The position numbers and the translations under genes were made by a program. DNA of 64,000 nt from Flavobacterium resistens (GTDB taxonomy: Bacteria > Bacteroidota > Bacteroidia > Flavobacteriales > Flavobacteriaceae): the NCBI RefSeq assembly GCF_900182645.1, contig NZ_FXTA01000003.1, positions 310,001-374,000 on the forward strand. The letters are read 5' to 3'. Positions 61,683 through 64,000 of this stretch are shown in pieces. Each line of letters starts with the position of its first letter. The first letter of the stretch is position 1. The notes beneath the pieces were generated by a model, which worked only from the letters and a program-made list of their open reading frames with translations, did not search any database and was not told the origin of the DNA.

Positions 61683-63659
61683 ATGAGCGCAGCGCATAAA
61701 AACTTACATAGTAAGTTGTCTATAGGGGGTCTATTGATCACATTAGGAATTATTTATGGAGATATTGGTACTTCTCCATTGTATGTAATGAAAGCCATTC
61801 TTGGTGAATACGCGATAAATTCGGATATTGTTTTAGGGGGGATTTCCTGTGTTTTTTGGACTCTTACTCTTCAAACTACAATAAAATATGTACTTATTAC
61901 TTTAAGTGCTGATAATCATGGTGAAGGTGGAATTTTTGCTCTTTATGCTTTAGTTAAAAAAACAAAAATTCAATGGCTCATTGTGCCCGCCATTATTGGG
62001 GGAAGTGCGCTTTTGGCCGACGGAATCATTACGCCGCCAATTTCGATCTCATCTGCAGTTGAAGGAATCAGGGCGTTCTATCCTACAATGGAAACGGAAA
62101 CCATTATTTCTATTGTAATTGCCATTCTATTTATTTTATTTACGATACAGCAATTTGGAACAAAATTGGTTGGAAAATTTTTCGCACCAATGATGCTGAT
62201 ATGGTTTGCAATGCTTGGAACTCTAGGAGCTATTCAGATTTTTCATTATCCTGAAGTTATCAAAGCGGTAAATCCATATTATGCTTACCATTTATTATCT
62301 ATTCATCCTGATGGATTTTTTGTTCTTGGCTTTGTATTTCTTTGTACTACAGGAGCTGAAGCCTTGTACTCTGACATGGGACACTGCGGAAGAAAAAACA
62401 TTCGTATAAGCTGGATTTTCGTAAAAGCAACTTTAGTATTAAACTACTTTGGTCAGGCAGCTTATTTAATACACCATGAAGGAAGTACTTTACAGCAATT
62501 AGGTGGTGAAAATGGAAACCCATTTTACCTAATCATGCCACACTGGTTTCTTCCATTCGGAATTGTAGTCGCAACTTTAGCAGCTGTAATTGCATCACAA
62601 GCCTTAATTAGTGGTTCGTTTACTTTGATTAATGAAGCAATGCGTCTGAATTTCTGGCCAAAAGTAAAAATCAAATATCCAACAGAAGTTAAAGGACAAT
62701 TATACATTCCGTCAATTAACTGGTTATTGTTTTTTGGATGTGTTGGAATCGTACTTCACTTCGAAAAATCAGGAAATATGGAGCATGCTTATGGTCTTGC
62801 CATTATTTTATGTATGATCATGACTACTATTCTATTGAATTATTATTTGATCATGAAGCGTGTAAAACTATATTTTATGGTACCGTTGATCACGATTTAT
62901 TTATTGATCGAATTCAGTTTCCTTTTTGCCAATATTACAAAATTTGCCGAAGGAGGTTATGTAACTTTGATCATTGCAATTTTATTGATTTCAATTATGA
63001 CAATTTGGTATCTGGCTAAGAAAATTAACAAAAGCTATACTAAAATCATCAAAATTGACGACTATAAAAAAGTACTAGTAGAACTGAGCAAAGATTTATC
63101 AATTCCAAAATACGCAACGCATTTGGTATATATGACGAATGCCAATCGTGTTGATGAATTAGAGGAAAAAGTAATTTACTCGATCTTGCAAAAGCGCCCA
63201 AAAAGAGCTGATATTTACTGGTTTGTACACGTAAACATTCTTACTGAGCCTTATAAAACCGAATATAAAGTTACTGAGATTGCCAGAGATGACATTTACA
63301 GAATCGATTTTAACTTAGGATTTAGAGAACCTACAAAAATCAATTTAATGTTCAGAGAAGTAATCCGTGATATGGTAAAACGTGGTGAAGTTGATATTAC
63401 CAGCCGTTACGAATCATTGAACAAAAACAATATTATTGGAGACTTTAAATTTGTATTGTCTGAGAAATTCTTATCAAACGATAATGATTTAAGATGGCAC
63501 GAGAACATCATCATGAACTCTTATTTCTTTATTAAAAAACTGAGTTTGTCTGAAGAAAGAGCATTTGGTTTAGATAGTAGTTCGGTTAAAATAGAGAAAT
63601 TTCCAATGGTGCTTCACGCTCCGGAAAATATCGGATTAACCCGAATTATAAAAAATTAA
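61683..63659 (+). CDS. kup: KUP/HAK/KT potassium transporter
   Basis: A 658-residue potassium uptake protein with about 12 membrane segments and a cytosolic C-terminal domain. The N-terminal signature is GIIYGDIGTSPLYVMKA; ISADNHGEGG-like LSADNHGEGGIFALYAL and TTGAEALYSDMGHCGR are further KUP motifs. I chose ATG 61683 (MSAAHKN) because the promoter's -7 element at 61651-61658 lies downstream of the earlier in-frame starts at 61626 and 61629. Single gene with its own terminator. Confidence 0.94.
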   Translation: MSAAHKNLHSKLSIGGLLITLGIIYGDIGTSPLYVMKAILGEYAINSDIVLGGISCVFWTLTLQTTIKYVLITLSADNHGEGGIFALYALVKKTKIQWLIVPAIIGGSALLADGIITPPISISSAVEGIRAFYPTMETETIISIVIAILFILFTIQQFGTKLVGKFFAPMMLIWFAMLGTLGAIQIFHYPEVIKAVNPYYAYHLLSIHPDGFFVLGFVFLCTTGAEALYSDMGHCGRKNIRISWIFVKATLVLNYFGQAAYLIHHEGSTLQQLGGENGNPFYLIMPHWFLPFGIVVATLAAVIASQALISGSFTLINEAMRLNFWPKVKIKYPTEVKGQLYIPSINWLLFFGCVGIVLHFEKSGNMEHAYGLAIILCMIMTTILLNYYLIMKRVKLYFMVPLITIYLLIEFSFLFANITKFAEGGYVTLIIAILLISIMTIWYLAKKINKSYTKIIKIDDYKKVLVELSKDLSIPKYATHLVYMTNANRVDELEEKVIYSILQKRPKRADIYWFVHVNILTEPYKTEYKVTEIARDDIYRIDFNLGFREPTKINLMFREVIRDMVKRGEVDITSRYESLNKNNIIGDFKFVLSEKFLSNDNDLRWHENIIMNSYFFIKKLSLSEERAFGLDSSSVKIEKFPMVLHAPENIGLTRIIKN

Positions 63660-63678
63660 CCTTTTTAAAATATTCTAA

Positions 63679-63718
63679 AAAACACTCTTTTAAAACTTTA
63701 TCAGAGTGTTTTTTTCTT
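63679..63718 (+). terminator. Terminator of kup
   Basis: Stem AAAACACTCT / AGAGTGTTTT with a 14-nt loop, followed by T residues. Confidence 0.83.
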
Positions 63719-63778
63719 TTCAAATGAAAGTCAAATGAACAATCAGCATTAAAAATTTAACTTTCAATCAATTAATAG

Positions 63779-63786
63779 TACCTTTG
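63779..63786 (+). promoter_or_regulatory. -7 element before the RsmB-type gene
   Basis: TACCTTTG fits TAnnTTTG and lies 17 bp before the ATG at 63804. Confidence 0.5.
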
Positions 63787-63803
63787 CAACTCAAATTATA
63801 GAA

Positions 63804-64000
63804 ATGAGATTACACAGAAATTTAGTTTATACTACCATCGATTCTTTAAATGCAATTTTTAATGAAGGAGAATATGCAGATAAAGTGGTAGCAAGAGCAT
63901 TAAAAAAAGACAAACGTTGGGGAAGTTCTGACAGGAAGTTTGTTGCTGAAACAATATACGAAATTGTTCGTTGGAAGCGTCTTTACGCAGAAATTGCGGA
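63804..64000 (+). CDS. RsmB/NOP-type rRNA cytosine methyltransferase, N-terminal part (runs off window)
   Basis: The first 65 residues are present (MRLHRNLVYTTIDSLNAIFN, EGEYADKVVARALKKDKRWG, SSDRKFVAETIYEIVRWKRL). This is the NusB-like helical domain that opens RsmB/NOP-family m5C methyltransferases; SSDRKFVAETIYEIVRWKR is its typical signature. The catalytic domain lies beyond the window, so the identity rests on this part only. Confidence 0.8.
   Translation, partial: MRLHRNLVYTTIDSLNAIFNEGEYADKVVARALKKDKRWGSSDRKFVAETIYEIVRWKRLYAEIA

Overview
The window looks like chromosomal DNA from a Flavobacterium-type member of the Bacteroidetes. The evidence is AT-rich sequence, promoters of the TTTG-N(20-22)-TAnnTTTG type, A-rich leaders without Shine-Dalgarno sites, a type IX secretion C-terminal sorting domain on an extracellular nuclease, a bacillithiol BshB1 deacetylase, menaquinone genes and a LETM1-related biofilm protein. 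No phage, IS transposase, CRISPR array or rRNA operon is visible. All family names come from reading motifs by eye; no database search was possible.

Layout. 0-5.6 kb: a membrane protein, a very large hybrid histidine kinase and a zinc metallopeptidase. 5.7-8.2 kb (minus): tRNA-His, bshB1, an isochorismate synthase and a hot-dog thioesterase (menaquinone side). 8.3-12.5 kb: a beta-helix lipoprotein, a small secreted protein and a T9SS-exported endonuclease I. 12.7-21.6 kb: purL, a TonB-dependent-receptor-like protein, a small secreted protein and a long-chain acyl-CoA synthetase. 21.7-33.0 kb is the most unusual part. It carries an ERI-1/KapD-like exonuclease, an unknown 161-aa protein, two tiny stand-alone transcription units, a 781-aa protein made of about four 200-residue modules, a DUF434-type protein, a bestrophin-like membrane protein, TatD, the RNA ligase RtcB, a protein with an RNxxxH (HEPN-like) motif flanked by a ~32-bp direct repeat, an HD phosphohydrolase, a Flavo-1-like structured RNA and a WYL regulator. 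I read this as a probable RNA-damage/RNA-repair island peppered with dispersed repeats. 33.2-39.7 kb: a MarR-controlled beta-oxidation operon (fused hydroxyacyl-CoA dehydrogenase/enoyl-CoA hydratase, thiolase, acyl-CoA dehydrogenase) interrupted by an S23-type four-helix-bundle gene lying between perfect 19-bp inverted repeats. 39.9-48.1 kb: a GH18 chitinase, an MscS-family channel, several secreted or outer-membrane proteins, a Cu/Zn superoxide dismutase and the LETM1-related protein. 48.2-52.8 kb: carbonic anhydrase with a SulP transporter, then a divergent dps/oxyR pair. 53-64 kb: mnmD, ilvE, a MazG-like pyrophosphohydrolase, an ECF sigma operon, a BNR-type secreted protein, an Asn/Arg-rich lipoprotein, the potassium transporter Kup and the start of an RsmB-type rRNA methyltransferase.

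The least explained signals are: (1) the S23 gene in inverted repeats inside the fad operon, which resembles the intervening sequences of 23S rRNA genes; (2) two short minus-strand units with the same promoter geometry, tiny ORFs and strong terminators; (3) the RtcB-centred island with its HEPN-like neighbour; and (4) two families of intergenic repeats with strict 7-bp and 8-bp internal periodicity, plus a REP-like element that has become part of purL.
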